A stretch of DNA of 64,000 nucleotides from contig NW_019774180.1 in NCBI RefSeq assembly GCF_001039355.2, forward strand, positions 886,665 to 950,664, read 5' to 3'. Below the pieces are notes generated by a model, which was not told the DNA's origin, made no database searches, and saw nothing but the letters and a program-made list of their open reading frames with translations. This document shows positions 1 to 26,875 of the stretch, one piece after another (within the stretch, counting starts at the first letter, position 1; each line of letters starts with the position of its first letter). The DNA is from Lingula anatina. Its lineage: Eukaryota; Brachiopoda; Lingulata; Lingulida; Lingulidae. The position numbers and the translations under genes are program-made.

Positions 1-72
1 TGTGAACGCGCCTTAGAGGAGCACGAAGAAACAGCCATTGTGGTGCATCACTTGCCGGCTATCGGAGAATAA
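1..72 (+). CDS. possible C-terminal end of a gene entering from the left
   Basis: Frame 1 is open from the first base and stops at TAA 70-72, giving 23 codons that end HHLPAIGE. The stretch is richer in G+C than the AT-rich DNA that follows, as coding DNA is elsewhere in this window, and a second stop (TAG) comes right after. That fits the tail of a last coding exon with its 3' UTR beyond. No family can be named from so few residues, and chance openness over 72 bases is possible. Confidence 0.35.
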   Translation, partial: CERALEEHEETAIVVHHLPAIGE

Positions 73-3000
73 TAGTGTTTAGGGTCAACAAACTAGTATA
101 ATATGAGATTTTTGACTTTGCCGCTGGTTGTTTTTTCAGTGAACAATGTTATTGATACGTTTCAGAATATAACTAGACAAAGAGCATAATGAGAGAGACT
201 CGTCTTCATTCCAACAGTAGTTTTGTAGTTTAATACCGTAAACTGCCGTTTCTTCACGGATTTTGGTTTCACATAAGGGGATTGTACGAGACCGATTATG
301 CAAAACCGTCTGGCCCATAATTTCTGTTATCTTGTCTTATTATTCTTTGTTACAAAACAAAAGCATGGGTGATAACTTGCATTATATTTACCAAAAGCGC
401 AAACTTTAGGTTCACGGTCGGCTGCTTACGGCGATCGTGCAGTATTTGGAATTGACAATATGAGCGGTCAACCTAGCGGTTAAACTGCCTCCAAATGAGT
501 ATCAAGTGCCAGTTATCAATATCAAATGGAAGACTTTAACGTCACGTTGTCAGAATGTCAAAAGTATCTTTTTATGTTTCTGTCAGTTCGTCTTCATAAT
601 AACGATCTCGTACGTGAGGTAAATGAAGCTTCTGTTCGAGAGATGTGGTGCTTTTTTTATGTTTTTCGGGATACTTCTGTTGTGTAGGATGAAAATGTTG
701 TGCGAGGTAACTTGCGTTTGTATAGATAGAAGTGTTTTTTGTCAAATGCCAAAATATAAAAAGTGAAAACTATGACAAGCTATTGGCGGTTTGACTTTAT
801 ACCCTTGTTCATGTACATCTACTTAATGTACTCAAAACAAGGCTCAGTCATGTTTTGAGGTTTTGCAGCATGTCAGTTTTCATGTAGCTGGCTCTCTTTT
901 TTGTTATTCAGAATTAACCTGAAAAGAAAACGTAATTTGACAAAATCATTTACACAATTCTGAATGTACAACCGTGTTTTACTACCGACAGATGTTCGTC
1001 AAACATATTTAACAAAGTCATTAGAGCCGCGTCGTTTTCGTGGTTTATGGTCAACACACTGTGTTTTCAGACATATTTATTGACGTTCAGACATGAACTT
1101 GGGTTTTCAATTACGCATTTTAGATGGTTTTGCTGACCACAAGGTATTGTAAATATGCAAGGGGCAGAGCAATGGCCTTGGGAATCATGGCCTATACGAT
1201 TAGTCTTGCTCTTTTGGCTATGGACATAAAATGTAAACTACCTCATAAAAAGACCAAAATAAAAATGTTTTGAAAATCAATTTATTGTTCAGACTTGTGC
1301 GGTAAGGTTTGTTTGAAAGTAAAGCAAGACATAAATTTGAATACGCGTGCACTTTTATGAACTTATTCTTTCTTTTAATCTTTCTTTATAGATTTTTTTT
1401 CAAAACTGGAAAGCATGTTTCAATTCTATTTAGTATCAAATTTAACATGAATTAAACTATTTTCTGACTGTTGACTTTTTTCTTTTGAATATAATGCTAA
1501 AATAAAGTTCCATTTTTTTACCTTTCTCTCTAAATGTAATGATATCCGTTCTCACGCGTAGGCATATGCTGATATCAGTCACGTATTTTAAGTCATCCAC
1601 TTGTGAAACGGGAGTTATTCTCGTTAAATGTATGTTAAAATTCATGTCGATAGATAATCAATCATGTAATAATTACCCTCAGAGGATATTAGAATTTACG
1701 AGATTTCAGTATTCAAGTTCATCTCAAAGCTCCTGGGTGGTTCACTACGCATTGAACTTTAAGTATTTAATTTTTTGTTATCCCGGGTGTACTGTACGTT
1801 TACTTTTAACTTTTTTACATATTAAAACAAAGTGCGCAGAAAATCACACTTACGTGCATGCAGTCATCACGTGATCTATCTAGCGCCCCTTTTATTTTGC
1901 TGTTACAAGGCCATCGCGAGCAACATTTTTTACTTCTATTTAACCTTCGCGTCTAGATTTAGATTTAGAGGCCTGAGAGTAAAAAAGCTAATTTTTAAAT
2001 GTTTTCAGGCGTTTTTCAATATTAATAATAAGTAATTAACAGCCAACATTATGAACTACCTGTCAAACTTGTAACAAATGGCATTATGGATGCCCTTCAA
2101 TTTAACTGATTTAGGTGGAGACCAAAATCAGATGTCTTAAAGCTTAACAGTCAACCTTACAGTACATCACCCGTGCTATCAATAGTGCAACAACATGGTT
2201 CTTAAATGTTTTCAACTAAAGGTTTCTCATGAAAATTTATTAAAAATGGTGCACGTTGGCGAGGTCCCATACATTTCTCGAGTCTCCAGATGCTCTCAAT
2301 GAAATTGTGGTAGATGAGATAGTAAAGCTTAATATTAAAAATGAACACCTGCTGCAAAGTTTAGCTGCGTGACGGGGCTGGGGTTGGGGTTAGAATGGGA
2401 CTATTGAGTTATATTGTATGCAAGCAACAGTCTGATGCCATCTTTGACACGTTTACATCTGCTTTAACCAAACAACATAACACATCAGTTTTAATGCCAC
2501 TATGGACCAGTTCTGGAGGAAAAACAAGAATCACTCTGTCAAGGAAAATAATCGGAAAGAACCCATCACGGTCTTACTGAACAATTATCGCCGCAGTCTT
2601 CTAGATACACTAAGTTTGCTCTATACTTGAATAGACGAAGTAACCCTGTAAAGTTTATTGTAAAGTACAGGTAGACCTAAGGATCTCATCACGCCAATGA
2701 CCACGGCCAATACAGGCAGCTTCAAAGTTCTACAATATTACCAAATAACAAGAGCATGGTTAATCTCGTCCCCACACCTACATACGCAAGCAGCATTGCC
2801 TTTTGACTAAAAATGTAATAACTGGACACATTTTTATGCATTTTTTAAATTTTCATTGTACTTGATTTTTTTTTACATTAAAACTAACCGAAATATAATT
2901 TCGGTCGCAATTTATAAAATCATACGTGTTTTTTTTAAAATAAAATCATTAGACATCTAGTACTTGCACACTGCAATTATGTTTAGGTGACAAGCGCCTA

Positions 3001-6000
3001 CATTGTTTCGCGCAAAAAGTCTGTTGCACTTATATTGCAGAGCATAAATTTCACCCCACAAGGCAAACGTGTATTTTACGATTCACTCAAGACTAACGTC
3101 TCTTTTGTGTTTGACTTTCAGTAAATCAGTCTGCTTCTCTATTTAATGCATTATAAGGTAAGTGAGAACAAATTGAATTTTTTTATATTTCTCTTATAAA
3201 TTATTATTATTATTATTTTTTTTTGCAAAATGGGAAATGGAAATATGAAGGGCGTCAGATTCAAATGGAATTCAATTCTGAGTGGAAGCTGAAATCTAGT
3301 TACAAAGAACAAATTTGGATTCGAAATAATGTTAAAATGATGTCAACGAATGTCAAGAAAATACGTTGATTTGCGTAAAGCGTGAGGGAAGAGAAAATGG
3401 AGCGGTTTTGTAAAAATGACAATTAATTGTTCTCGTTTACAACTGTCCAGGTTTACTTTCTCATCAAAGAATTGTACGCACTTGCATTTTCAAATGTTTG
3501 CCATATCTCTAACAACAAACACAAAAGAGCAAGACCTTTTTCCCTTTTGTGAAAAGATCAGCGCCATTTATTTTGGAGCAGAGGTCACTCACCCGATTGA
3601 CCGTGACATATGTTAACATATAATATTTCCAGGCAGCGTCCTTTTCTTGGAAAATTTGCTTTGAAGTAATTTGTATAACACATGTTTTGCAATAACACAT
3701 CTGGAAACATATATTCTTCATGTTTATGGGTAACTGGAATTCAAATGGAATGTGCGAGAAATCCTTAATGCATACCCATTTTCATGCAAAAAATGTTTTT
3801 TCTCGTGTAATTTCGAGAAAAACTGGGATGAAATAGTAGTTTTTTGCATGTCCGTCTTTCTTATATGTGTTGAACTTGTGTTGCACGACTACGTTTATAA
3901 GAACAAAGCAACAACAGCAGCAACGACAAATACTTGTATTTCCTAGAATTTTATTGTTTGCGCTTCGTCCGCAGTAAGACTCGTTTTTTAATTTTTCGTT
4001 ATTATCACATACTTTTTGAACATAAAAAATTATTACGTTACTATTTACTTAACTTTGTGAAAAGCACAAATTGCAATGTCAGAACGACACAAACATCCAT
4101 AGAGACAACACTTGTAACGGAAAAAGAGGAAAACAAAGAAACTTTAATATCGTAGCATAATTGCTTTTGACCAATGTTTTTAGGTGAATCTTTTTCTAGG
4201 TACCTACATGTTTTACAAAGACATGCCAACTTCAACTTAATATTTTATTCCTGACCATAATCACATTGAGACAGAAATAAGCCATCACAATTGAAATCCT
4301 TCCCAAGGGGACTGGAGGAGGATCTCAGTTGACACTTAATACTGAAATAAAAGTGCTGCTGTCAGGAAAGCATATTATATGTTATCATGTTTGTACACTA
4401 CGTTACACTCAGATTCAGGAAAAAAACTGCTATTCCAGATGTACAATTTCACATTAACTAAAAAAGGGAAATGAACCGCGAATACAGTCAATGTGGACAT
4501 GGTAGATAACATATATGCTATGTAAATATACAATTTCTAAATCAATAATTAGCAACAGCTTTGCGTGGTATTACACGAAAAACATAGAAAAAAATTGCAA
4601 CTTTTACGGTGAAAGTCAGTGCTGAAACGAGAGAGAGAATTAAACAGAGATATATTGAGAAAGAGGGAGTGGAGGAGAAGAGAGGGAAGGAAAGGGGATG
4701 GAAAGGAAAGCTTTTTCAATAAATTATTTGATGATATGCTGCTAAATAGTTAAAAACATGCCCCTTGTTCCTTTTTATAAGAAGTACACTGATGTCCATT
4801 CTCTGCACATGTAATAGTTTCGAATTTACAATTCAATTTTGGTAGTTATGCATTAAAATATTCATTAAACATAGTTGTATACACTGGATAGAGACATAAA
4901 CATTAATCTATTATGAATTATTTAAACTCTGTATTACTGCCTCATGTATCATTGTCATTTATAATACGTATACGTACATCTAGGCTTATTGGCATGTATA
5001 TCTGCAAGGCGTAAATAATTTTAATAGTGAATGTATAAATAATGCGTGTTTAGGATAATTACAAACCAAATATATAAAAAATCAACTCTCAATTATCTTT
5101 ATAGGCAAATTCGGTTATACCTATTTAATATCATGAGGATGGAGCTTCAAGTAGACTGTTTCTGACAGGTGACCGTAGATAGCTTCATTATTTATTATTT
5201 TACCTGTGAAACACACTCATCAGTCACCGGTGTAGAAAAATGGGGCATTTCTGAAAGTCCACTGGTCGTACTTTAAAGCAATTTACTGTCATACATATAC
5301 GGCTGTTACACATTCACGGTACAGTGTGTAGATATTCGTCTTCAGAAAAGTTTTTTTTTCTAGACGGGGAGCCTGAGAGGGGATGTCAAATACAAAGCAT
5401 TGGTGATTTTAGGGAATAAAAAGCTTTTTCATGGGTTCAGTTGTAAATTTCTCCCACTTACCAAAACAATAACGGTTTCGGATTTTCTGTATCGATTCGA
5501 AAGGAAATCCTGTCAACGTAGGAGCGTCGAAATACCAATAATAGACAATTGACAACTACTGACGTACAGCAGTTATATTTCCGCGTATAATGTCATTTCG
5601 TACAAATGAATGCAAGAGAATGTTGTTAATTAAGCACACTGCGTTAATATCACGAGTTTTTGAATAAAGTGTTGAGTTTTTGAATGTACAGAAAGGATCA
5701 GTGCAGTTCGCAGGACAAAAAGCCCATCAAGGTCAGGCTATCGGTTAAATACGTCCATAAATCTGAGAACTTTGAAGTGGCGAGATATGATAGATAATAT
5801 CGACTTGTAGAGAGGATAAGTCTGTAACTATGGCAAGGACATTCATAACATGTAACACTGCATTGTTTTCGTCTCAAAGTCGTGATTCTCCATGAGAGAA
5901 AATTACAGGGATACGTGTCTGATCAATAAATTTAATCCACGTAAAAAGGCATCGGGCAATTTTACGTCTTTTTATGCTCAACTCGTACAAACACCCAAAT

Positions 6001-7308
6001 TCGAATAGCTTTTCATTGCCGCAAATCGAAAATGGTGCAAGCAACTGAAAAGGTACATAAAATGAGTAAATGAAAAGAGGCAAATTTGCACTTTTCGTCA
6101 ATCTAATTTTTTTTCTGTTACAGTATCAAAGTGTTGGCCATAAGATGGCATGCCGTTTGTTTGTTTAGGAATGATGTAAGATATTCACAATGACTTTGAA
6201 TTCGTCAAATATGGGGACATACATGTAAAAGGTGAATTCTATTAAAATTAGCTCTACACATAGAAGTTTGCTGTCATATAGAGCAGTGACGTGTTTATTT
6301 GTTTCGGTATCAACGCTCTTATTATTTTAAAACGCTCCGACATATTGTTTTTCATTTGATTACATATGTCTGTTCAATATTCTAAAAACGGGATTGCTAG
6401 GTCGACCACCATCACTTTAAGAAGAAGTGAATATATTTGCAAAAAAAAATCTCAAGTAGAAATAAAACATACAATGCTACATGTAAATGTTAGCTGGATA
6501 GGGATATAAGTCAACCAACTGTTTCGAGGGGGGGGGGGGGGTACTGCCACAAAAATAGTGACTATCACAAAAATGATAATCACTAATACATTCAAATATC
6601 AACTGTTATTTCTGTTTGCCAAGCGCTTTAGATAAGTGATATTTTGATACAGTGCACGGTATGCTACAGCAAGGTAGACGAGGGGCAGTGATTTGGGTTT
6701 GAATTCGAAGCATGGGGAGTTACCCGCATTGCACAAAGCATTAGTTATATTCAAGACAGGCTTGTTATTCTATTTTTATTTCTGTGGTTTACAGTCGCTG
6801 AGGTGAACACTACAAGCAGGAAGAACAAACACATCTTTAATAAACTAGTTTTTACCGCGGCTAGCAAAAATACGTGTCCACAAAAGTAACACATTTACGT
6901 TTTATTGTTGCCTACTTTCTTTTCAAGCAACTGTATTGGCGACCGTCGTATAAGCACATGTTATCTATTGTGCTCAACTATTGATCTTTTCAATTATAAT
7001 GTTCCGATCTGTTGACATTATTGTATAGGTGTGTGACGTGTACGGTGTACCTATTTCAACAAACACAACGCACCTTCGCTATATATACATGTATGTGTAC
7101 GTACTCAGTATTTGGACCATTCCCTTGTATCATTTCCATAGGTTTGAGGTCCGCGACAGTAAAATCAGGTGTGACGGACATTAGGAAAGCGACAGAGTTT
7201 CTCTGAACCGTTCAGTATTATTAGATCGACATCCATGTTTACAGCCCGTGTTTGAATACCTTGGGATCAGTGAGGAAAAGGGGCAGTAGTCTGATTATTT
7301 GCTACACG
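73..7308. other. non-coding stretch upstream of the DEG/ENaC gene
   Basis: No reading frame here has good splice partners or a recognisable motif; all are short and AT-driven. The first part could be 3' UTR of the gene ending at 72, and the last few hundred bases should hold the 5' UTR and promoter of the channel gene. Visible low-complexity pieces are an ATT run near 3200-3220, a purine-only GA-rich tract around 4628-4710 and a run of 14 G at 6528-6541. Confidence 0.6.
7080..7087 (+). promoter_or_regulatory. candidate TATA box of the DEG/ENaC gene
   Basis: TATATATA lies about 220 bases upstream of the chosen start codon, so transcription could begin near 7110-7120. AT-rich DNA produces such strings often and no initiator is obvious, so this is only a suggestion. 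Confidence 0.15.
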
Positions 7309-13396
<6,088 letters not shown>

Positions 13397-13841
13397 TAAA
13401 TGATAAAGTGAAAATTCCATGAGCGTCATGTGCAATGTAATTGTGCATCATTTATATACATATATACATGCATGGGCAAGCCATGCCCAATTCCATTTCA
13501 GAAATAAAGCAATCGCCCATCATCTTCCATCACCCATGTTCCCCAAAAGAGAGAAAAGACACCATGTACTTGAGGGGTCAAATAATAACGAGGATTTTCA
13601 TTACAACAAATATACCTTGTTGTTTTGTATGTAAGCTGATCGTTACTTTTTCCACAGTTTCCATTTTGGCTAATGTGTTTATAATATGTAAAGTACAGGC
13701 CTGATAACAGCATCAAGAAAGTAGATAAAATGTAATTTCTTGGTACAAGTAGTATTCACCAACATGCAGACATGTGCTATTCACTGTACTGGAAGATGTG
13801 GAAACAGAAAATCTAAGAAAAATATGTTTAAATATTTTTGT

Positions 13842-13847
13842 AATAAA
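13842..13847 (+). terminator. poly(A) signal of the DEG/ENaC gene
   Basis: AATAAA is followed within about 20 bases by a T/GT-rich stretch (TTGTC, then TGTGTGTG), the layout of a cleavage site. An earlier AATAAA at 13395-13400 overlaps the stop codon and is less likely to be used. The 3' UTR would be about 460 bases. Confidence 0.55.
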
Positions 13848-13867
13848 ACTGATGAAAACTTTTGAGT

Positions 13868-15772
13868 TGTCTTATGTGTGTGTTTTGCCATATGTTTGTT
13901 ATGCAAGTTATATATATATATCCCTTTTGATGGGAAATGAAATCTAAAGCAAAGGGAAGAGATGAAAGTGTAGGTCCCCCCCTCCAACGAAAATAATATT
14001 CTAAGAGTGAGATACACATCTATTAGCCAATGTTTGTAATAACACAAATGATTAAGTGAAAGCATAAGTTCTAGAATACATATATCATAGGAAATCAAAA
14101 AGTTTTACATCTCATAGATTTTTCCAGCCAGAGGGTATAATGTACCATACCTGAGGTTCATTAATGTATTAGGTACTGATTCCATGCATGATCATACTGC
14201 TCTTTACAATTGTTTACTTACAAAGCTGTGTGGAAGAGACATACAGGTACATCCTTCCCTCCCCCCTTTCTTGGGATTCAGCTTTACCTGGACAACACAT
14301 CAGTCCTTACCAGACCAGTTTTGATGGAAGATGTTCTCAAAATTGGCTATATAATCTCCTCCATCGTCCACACAATTCTCCATACCTATCCCCCAGCATC
14401 TTCCACCTATTTCCCAGCTATGCTGAAGAAACACCTTGAGAGTAAGAGATGTGCATATGATGAAGACAAGCTCGCAGCTGCTGTGGAAGGCTGTTTGGGG
14501 GTGGGGTGGGGGGGGGGGGCAAGATGCCCAGCTCTTCTGATCTGGTATCAATGACAAGCAAACAAGGTGGAACAAATGTGTGGGGTTGGAAGGTGACTTT
14601 ACTGAAAAATAAGGCATCACAAAAAATATTCTGCTTTTTCAGTGTGAGACAGACTCAAAACATTCTGTTGTTGCCACTTTAACATTAAATATAATAAATA
14701 GTGTGTGTGTATGTACATACCTGTATACATTTGTGTACCAAATGGATAAAGTATACTATCTACCAAAAATCTTTACATAATGGACCAGAATAATGCTAGG
14801 TGGTGCGCAGAAGCTTTCAATGATGAAAACTATGGAACTTGAATCTGTCTGTCCAAAACTAAATGCCCATTTAACAGGTTGAAACACTAGCTTCCGTGGC
14901 AATCACAAAATTTTGGTAATTTTCACAAGTCCTAGTTTTGATCATCTCTGCTTTCATCTCTAATTTGTCTTTGTACCAAACCACCAATTGCAACCTGACT
15001 CCCCTTTACACTTTTTAACTCATATATTTCTGCCATCAACCTCAGGGAATTGCCCTGGGGTTGCAAGGTTGTGGAGGACCTTAGGCATTGGGCAACCTGG
15101 AGTGCTTGAGTATTTTCTGACTCTTTTTTAACTTTCATCAGTCCTACCCCAGTCAGCCAAAGAACATGTCCAGAAAATAAATACCTGGGAATGAGCAGTC
15201 AACTTTTTTCCATAGGGTAAGCATCACTGATAATGAACCAGATGGTCCTTGCCATCCTTACAAGAAGGGTGAATAAGTGCAGAATAAAACAGCCATGGAC
15301 TTGGTGGTGCGTCTGGTTGACACAATAAATAATTCAGATACGCCAGCCAAGATCTGCAGACACTGCAACTATAACAGCTACTGAAGATTCCTTTTATAAC
15401 GACCTTCCAATGGGTCTCTCCATGAAATTTGAAACAAATTATCAACTGTGGATGGAGTAAGGAGGCTGGTAAGGTCTCTGCTCTCATATCAATGAAGTTT
15501 CTAATCCAAAGAAACAAAGGCACAATAGTGAGATAATACCATTATCTGTTCAAATGCATATCAAAGAAACGAACATATTTAAACAAAATTTAACATTATC
15601 TTCAAGTGACAATGTTTTATATTTTAAAATACCCTTCAACAAAAAGTTGAATATGAACATGTTATAAAAAATAGATATTTTTGATAATGACATGTAAAGA
15701 TCATCAGATCCCTTGCAGATTCCTTAAAAAGATCTTGACTGTTGACTTAAACAATGGATTTTATTACAATAC
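13868..15772. other. intergenic or 3' part of the THAP gene; no confident coding
   Basis: Two minus-strand stretches look somewhat protein-like. 15224-15523 contains, in adjacent frames, LTSLLTPSTVDNLF and SWRDPLEGRYKRN, interrupted by stops. 14932-15138 includes LRLMAEIYELKSVKGSQVAI. Neither joins in phase to the exons of the THAP gene, so they may be remnants of a transposase-like part or UTR. G-rich runs near 14500-14519 are homopolymeric. Confidence 0.4.
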
Positions 15773-17419
15773 CTCAAAATAACTTTGCTTTGATTCTTCA
15801 CGCCACAACTTGGACTTGAGACTATGGAAGGAAAAGTGCTCATGTAAAATTTATCAATGAATATACCAGATTATGTACCCAATTTACAGCAAAAATACAA
15901 TTCTTAACAATAAAGATACATGTGTGTGTTAGATTATTGAATAAATTCTTAATTTGATATACAGAAAATGCATAACAGTACTTGAAAAAGACAATGGTTT
16001 TAAAATCTCAAAATGTTTGAAAGTGCTTTATTTGAAAACATTACCACTTTACTTTAATTTGGGGAGTCCCCCTCCCCCCCCCCAAAAAAAAAAAAATTCA
16101 GTACAATGATACAAGAACATACCTTTTTCAACCTTTTTCTTTGAACTTTGTCCGTTGCACTTCTTCTCTTTACCTGAAATGAATACAGCTCATTACTTTT
16201 AACTACTGAATACCATCAACTGTGACAATTACATACATTGTGAGACTCGGCGTAATTTTCTCTACCTCATGTTAAGACAAAGACTTGAATGAACCAGGAC
16301 ATCATATAGTGTACATGTATATCTTATAACAATAAATACCCAGTAGGTGGTTACTATCAACCAGAAGCTTATTCCCAGGTCAAAAAGATCTAAAATTCAA
16401 AACTTTGTGCTCAGTAAATATGTCACAATCACTGCTGACACCTTTCTATAATTCTGAGACAAATAAGCTCCATTTGGAACCCTGTAATGAGAAACCTAAG
16501 GGTATGGCAGCGAGCTCTTACAGTTTGATTTCATCTTATTCAACTCAAAAGACAGAAATCTAAACCATGTAAGGATAATTTAAAAAAAAACAGCTGGCCA
16601 GCACTGCCCTACATGTACCAAAGAATGGAGGGTGAAGTTTTACATCACTACTCAAGTGACAGTTGTACTGTACAAGTATTAAATACTAGTATGTGTACAA
16701 ACAGACTTTTACAGGGATCACAGCTAAATACCAGTGCTTCTATCTTCCTGTCTATGTATTTTCTAGCACCTTACCTGTGATTCTGAATTGACACTTTCAT
16801 TTTTCTCCTTTGATTCTTTTTCTGCATGTAATACTGGTTCATAATCTGTCTCTTCTGTCACATAAGGCAAATTTGTAGACATGGTACTCAATTGGAGCAA
16901 CGCCTCCGCAGCATCGATCCGATTTTGATGCAAGACTGGAGCTATCTTCTTTGAACGTTTTAGCTTCCGAATCTGCCAATAACATATGGACCTTTGGTAT
17001 CAAACAAATATGTACAGAAAAAAATATATGAAATTCGTGTTTTCATATAAAAAATTGCTACAAAGTACGAGTACTCGATCCTAAATTAAATACGTAATGA
17101 TGCGGCAAGAAATAAATGTAAATTCCGAACTCACCTGTTGTTCGCACGCAGCAGCAGCAGGTATAGGGTCTGGATGATCCTTGGTAGGCCCGTTTCCTCC
17201 CACAAAATGCTTACTACATATAAAAGTAGATTTTGTCACTCTTGCTACGTTAAACTGTTCAGTCGGACGACCGCAGGCGCGTATCCACTTTTCACACTGT
17301 TCCCTTTTTGTAATAGGTTTCGGAAATGGTATGAAAAAAGTACCTTGCATTTCAGGTCTGTCAGGAAAACGAGTGTCGTTTTTGCACGTTCCATAACAAC
17401 AGTGTTTGATATAAACCAT
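15773..17419 (-). CDS. THAP-domain zinc-finger protein (3' end unresolved)
   Basis: THAP domains are C2CH zinc fingers that bind DNA; they occur in transcription factors and P-element-like transposases. Exons read on the minus strand are 17135-17419 (95 codons from ATG), 16775-16972 (66) and 16123-16173 (17), all phase 0 with good GT-AG sites, plus a plausible 15773-15814 (14 codons, SKLWREESKQSYFE). Exon 1 holds the THAP motif: CCYGTCKN near the start, the invariant tryptophan in KWIRACGR, CSKHFVGG as the C-x2-H pair, and HPDPIPA at the C-terminal box. Exon 2 is basic then acidic, and exon 3 is Lys/Arg-rich, like a nuclear signal or coiled coil. No stop follows in phase, so the gene continues or is truncated. 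Related THAP proteins often carry a transposase domain, and none is seen here. Confidence 0.8.
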
Positions 17420-17528
17420 GCTGGTTTATCAACGGCCTGTTAGAGTATGCTGAATGCTAAAAAACTTCCTTGTAGACCACGCCGACCTTTCCCCACGGAA
17501 ACAACACGATGTCTGACTTCCGTATCGT

Positions 17529-17536
17529 TTATAAAT
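17529..17536 (-). promoter_or_regulatory. candidate TATA element of the THAP gene
   Basis: TTTATAAA about 110 bases upstream of the THAP ATG, next to a short alternating GC run (GCGCGCGC). Position and sequence are suitable, but no initiator can be recognised. Confidence 0.2.
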
Positions 17537-17644
17537 TATGCGCGCGCATTGTAGCTATTCCATTGCGTTTGTGCTGCTTCTAAGTCCTGTAGCCAGGGGT
17601 CTGGAGAGGGGAAAGAGTTCTCTCAAATCAGTTGCTGGTTATAT

Positions 17645-17736
17645 CAGACTAATTAAGACCCATCAAAACATGTCTTTATATAGGTTCCATCAGACTAATT
17701 AAGACCCATCAAAACATGTCTTTATATAGGTTCCAT
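17645..17736. repeat. 46-bp perfect tandem duplication
   Basis: Two identical head-to-tail copies (17645-17690 and 17691-17736), each starting cagactaattaagaccc. It lies just left of the CpG-rich repeat and the broken CNNM exon, so it may reflect assembly trouble as well as a real duplication. Confidence 0.9.
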
Positions 17737-17794
17737 GTTAGACCAAGGAGTTATAACTCCTTGGTTAGACTACATCCCAGATAGCAAAGAGTGG

Positions 17795-18085
17795 TCGCGC
17801 CAACGTCGGCCCGACGACTTTGCCTCCGTCGGGCCAACGTTGGCAGACGACGTCGGTTCGAAGTCGGCGTGTCCGGCGGCCCGCCGTCGGCCCACCGGTG
17901 GTCTGCCACCCTTTTGCCAACGTCGCACCGACGCTGGGCCGACGTCATTATGGATAAACGGCGGTCAGCCGCTGTCATGCCGACAATTTGCCAACTTCGC
18001 GCCAACGTCGGGCCAACGTCGTTATGAGCTATTACTATCGGCGGTTAGCCGCTGTTATGCCGACCTTTTGCCGACGTCGCGCCAA
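17795..18085. repeat. CpG-rich repeat built from GCCAACGTCGG-like words
   Basis: This tract is strongly GC- and CpG-rich in an AT-rich window. It is made of repeated GCC(A/G)ACGTCG words and has two longer related copies of about 75 bases (from about 17939 and about 18012) sharing GCCGCTGT-ATGCCGAC. It ends at the uncalled base 18086, beyond which a CNNM exon starts in mid-codon-run. It looks like part of a dispersed repeat. Open frames through it are composition artefacts. Confidence 0.75.
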
Positions 18086-18086
18086 N
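18086..18086. other. uncalled base marking a probable contig break
   Basis: To the right the CNNM reading frame is open and conserved from the first codon; to the left lies unrelated CpG-rich repeat. A single n therefore stands for a missing or misjoined segment. Confidence 0.75.
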
Positions 18087-25636
<7,550 letters not shown>

Positions 25637-26727
25637 GAGATCATCCCTGGTTAACAAATTTGAGTAGTTTACAAAGACAGAAAGGGATGATCGGCTAGCT
25701 GCTTGCTTGCGTTGGCAATATTTACCCTCAAACCTGTGATTGATTAAGCCAAAATGATTAAGCTAAAATGATTATTCCATACGTGTATTCAATGGTGATA
25801 TAGACTTAAATGTATTGTTGTATCTCACTGTGCCAATTGTTGTAGCCAGTTCTTTGCATGGGTTGTGATAAAAAATGTTCAAGATGATATTTAACTTTAT
25901 TAACATAAATGTTGTTAACTGGAAATGGGTAGATTTCTGTATGAGCTGCATACATCATTGTCAACTATCTAATTTAAAAAAAACTTATGTTAATAAGGTG
26001 AGTTCAGAATCTTCTTCATGACCATTGCAAAAGTTTTTTTTTTGTCAAATGTGTTGCTCAGAACTGCAAATATGTGTAGAACCCTGCTAGTTTGCTTTCA
26101 TTTGTTAAAGAGAGCGGACAGGTTGCACTTTATTCCTAGAGCTGCTTTAAACTAATTCAGCTGCTTTTATATAAACTAGAGCTTGGATTCCGAGCAAGTA
26201 TATATTTTTTATTTAGAGACACTTGAAACAGCTGAAGTTGATAAAGATTTGAACAGTAAGCTCACTGAACTTGGTGCTGTTCCTTTCTGTTCCCTTGAGT
26301 ATATACGGATAATTTAAGTTTGTAATTAGGTCACTGACTGTTAAAAATAAGATATTATGGAAGAAAATGTTGACAAAAGCATGACATTTTATGCATGCAT
26401 GTTTTAAAGTGCGTGCTTGAAGGTAGGTCTCAGTTATACAAACATATTTTTCCTCAGTAAGATTTATCCAGGTAAGGTATGCATTTGGTCATTGGCTAAC
26501 AGGTATTGTTAGTAATACAGCAGATTTGCTAAGTCATGTTTATGGTAGGTATGGAGTCTTGGTGAATTTGGTCACCTCCTTAAAAATATGAGTATTATTG
26601 GTATATTAGTGTGGCAAGTATAATAATAGGCCAGAGAGGTGTAAAATATAGTTTTTGCACAGCCACACCAGTTTTCTAGTCTAGTCATTTAGATATGCTA
26701 CAAGTTTAGATTTATGTGTGTTACGGG

Positions 26728-26875
26728 TACTCTCTACCAGGGCGACTTATAGATTTTTATGGATATTCACAGATATGTCTCTAGCTAGATAGATGGTCAT
26801 TTTTAACTGAAGTCACATGACTTCACATGAATGTGAATATCCGTAAAAATCTATCAGTCGCCCTGGTAGAGGGTA
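26728..26875. mobile_element. MITE with ~44-bp inverted ends and 9-bp target duplication
   Basis: The ends match as inverted repeats over about 44 bases, starting TACTCTCTACCAGGGCGACT on the left and TACCCTCTACCAGGGCGACT on the right strand, with few mismatches. The direct repeat TGTTACGGG flanks it at 26719-26727 and 26876-26884. Long ends with a 9-bp duplication resemble Mutator-like non-autonomous elements; no coding capacity. Confidence 0.85.

Noticed and set aside
14210-14554. Overlapping plus and minus frames of about 110 codons
   Set aside because: No splice partners, no motif, and they end in G homopolymers.
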